Shown in pieces: positions 63,909-64,000 of a stretch of 64,000 bases of DNA. The notes under the pieces are model-generated. The model was given only the letters and a program-made list of their open reading frames with translations. It did no database searches and had not been told where the DNA came from. Within the stretch, counting starts at the first letter, position 1; each line of letters starts with the position of its first letter. Both the position numbers and the translations under genes were made by a program. Source of the DNA: Apoda limacodes (Eukaryota; Arthropoda; Insecta; Lepidoptera; Limacodidae); assembly GCA_946406115.1 (NCBI GenBank), contig OX291544.1:1364001-1428000 (forward strand), read 5' to 3'.

Positions 63909-64000
63909 GGTTTACCAAAAACTGAAAGCGGCTATTTTGAATATCGTAGTGTACCTCGTCGTAGAGCGAACGCTTCGATGACGATTTTGTAAACAAATTT

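Noticed and set aside
1..64000. CRISPR arrays, bacterial operons or phage modules
   Set aside because: Tandem repeats here lack spacers of regular length, there are no cas genes, and all signs are of an insect nuclear genome.

Overview
The window is eukaryotic, AT-rich, transposon-dense DNA, most likely from a moth or butterfly (Lepidoptera). The reasons are spliced coding fragments with GT/AG junctions, long AT-rich non-coding stretches, and repeats I associate with Lepidoptera: the GGCCAAGTGCGAG / GGGTTCCGTAC dispersed repeats, Helitron-like repeats opening with CTAATATTATAAATG, and a jockey/CR1-type LINE with a GTGACCGCTTACCATCAGGCGG 3' tail. No bacterial features (operons, CRISPR, rRNA operon) are present. 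The species cannot be named from sequence alone.

Layout. 1-2379: 5'-truncated LINE (family L1a). 2464-2907 (-): broken reading frame resembling Polinton-like elements. 3144-4309 (-): two spliced exons of an unrecognised nuclear-looking protein. 4967-5720: tandem duplication carrying tRNA-like B boxes. 6577-8825: inverted repeat, two L1a fragments and a candidate terminal exon. 9305-10675: decayed zinc-finger/HTH transposon gene. 11060-13790 (-): decayed Ty3/gypsy element. 13767-17045: dispersed repeats, a 58-bp minisatellite, RNase H remains of another LINE and a 5S-rRNA-derived piece. 17085-19835 (-): a nearly open LINE. 20299-22560: pogo-like element with a nested mariner piece, and a large inverted repeat. 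25258-30204: a 64-bp minisatellite split by a composite pair of L1a copies. 30574-30732: a GC-rich terminal coding exon, the clearest host-gene signal on the + strand. 31349-34664: Harbinger-type element, transposon ORF, and a 5' fragment of L1a. 35331-36697: two inverted-repeat elements. 38021-39576: FP-domain ORF1 and a 16-residue repeat ORF. 39771-45790: gag fragment, a 2.3-kb inverted-repeat element, MITEs and a 42-bp repeat. 46146-57411: BEL/Pao integrase and a 3.1-kb direct duplication, with other LINE 3' ends between. 57440-62554 (-): two further LINEs. 63414-63908 (-): ORF for a probable secreted protein.

Almost everything that looks like coding sequence belongs to mobile elements, and nearly all copies are broken. 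The window therefore reads as introns and intergenic DNA of a few host genes (exons at 3144-4309, 30574-30732, 63414-63908, possibly 7909-8042), repeatedly invaded by at least six LINE lineages, Ty3/gypsy and BEL/Pao LTR elements, and several DNA-transposon groups. All family assignments are from reading motifs; no database search was run.
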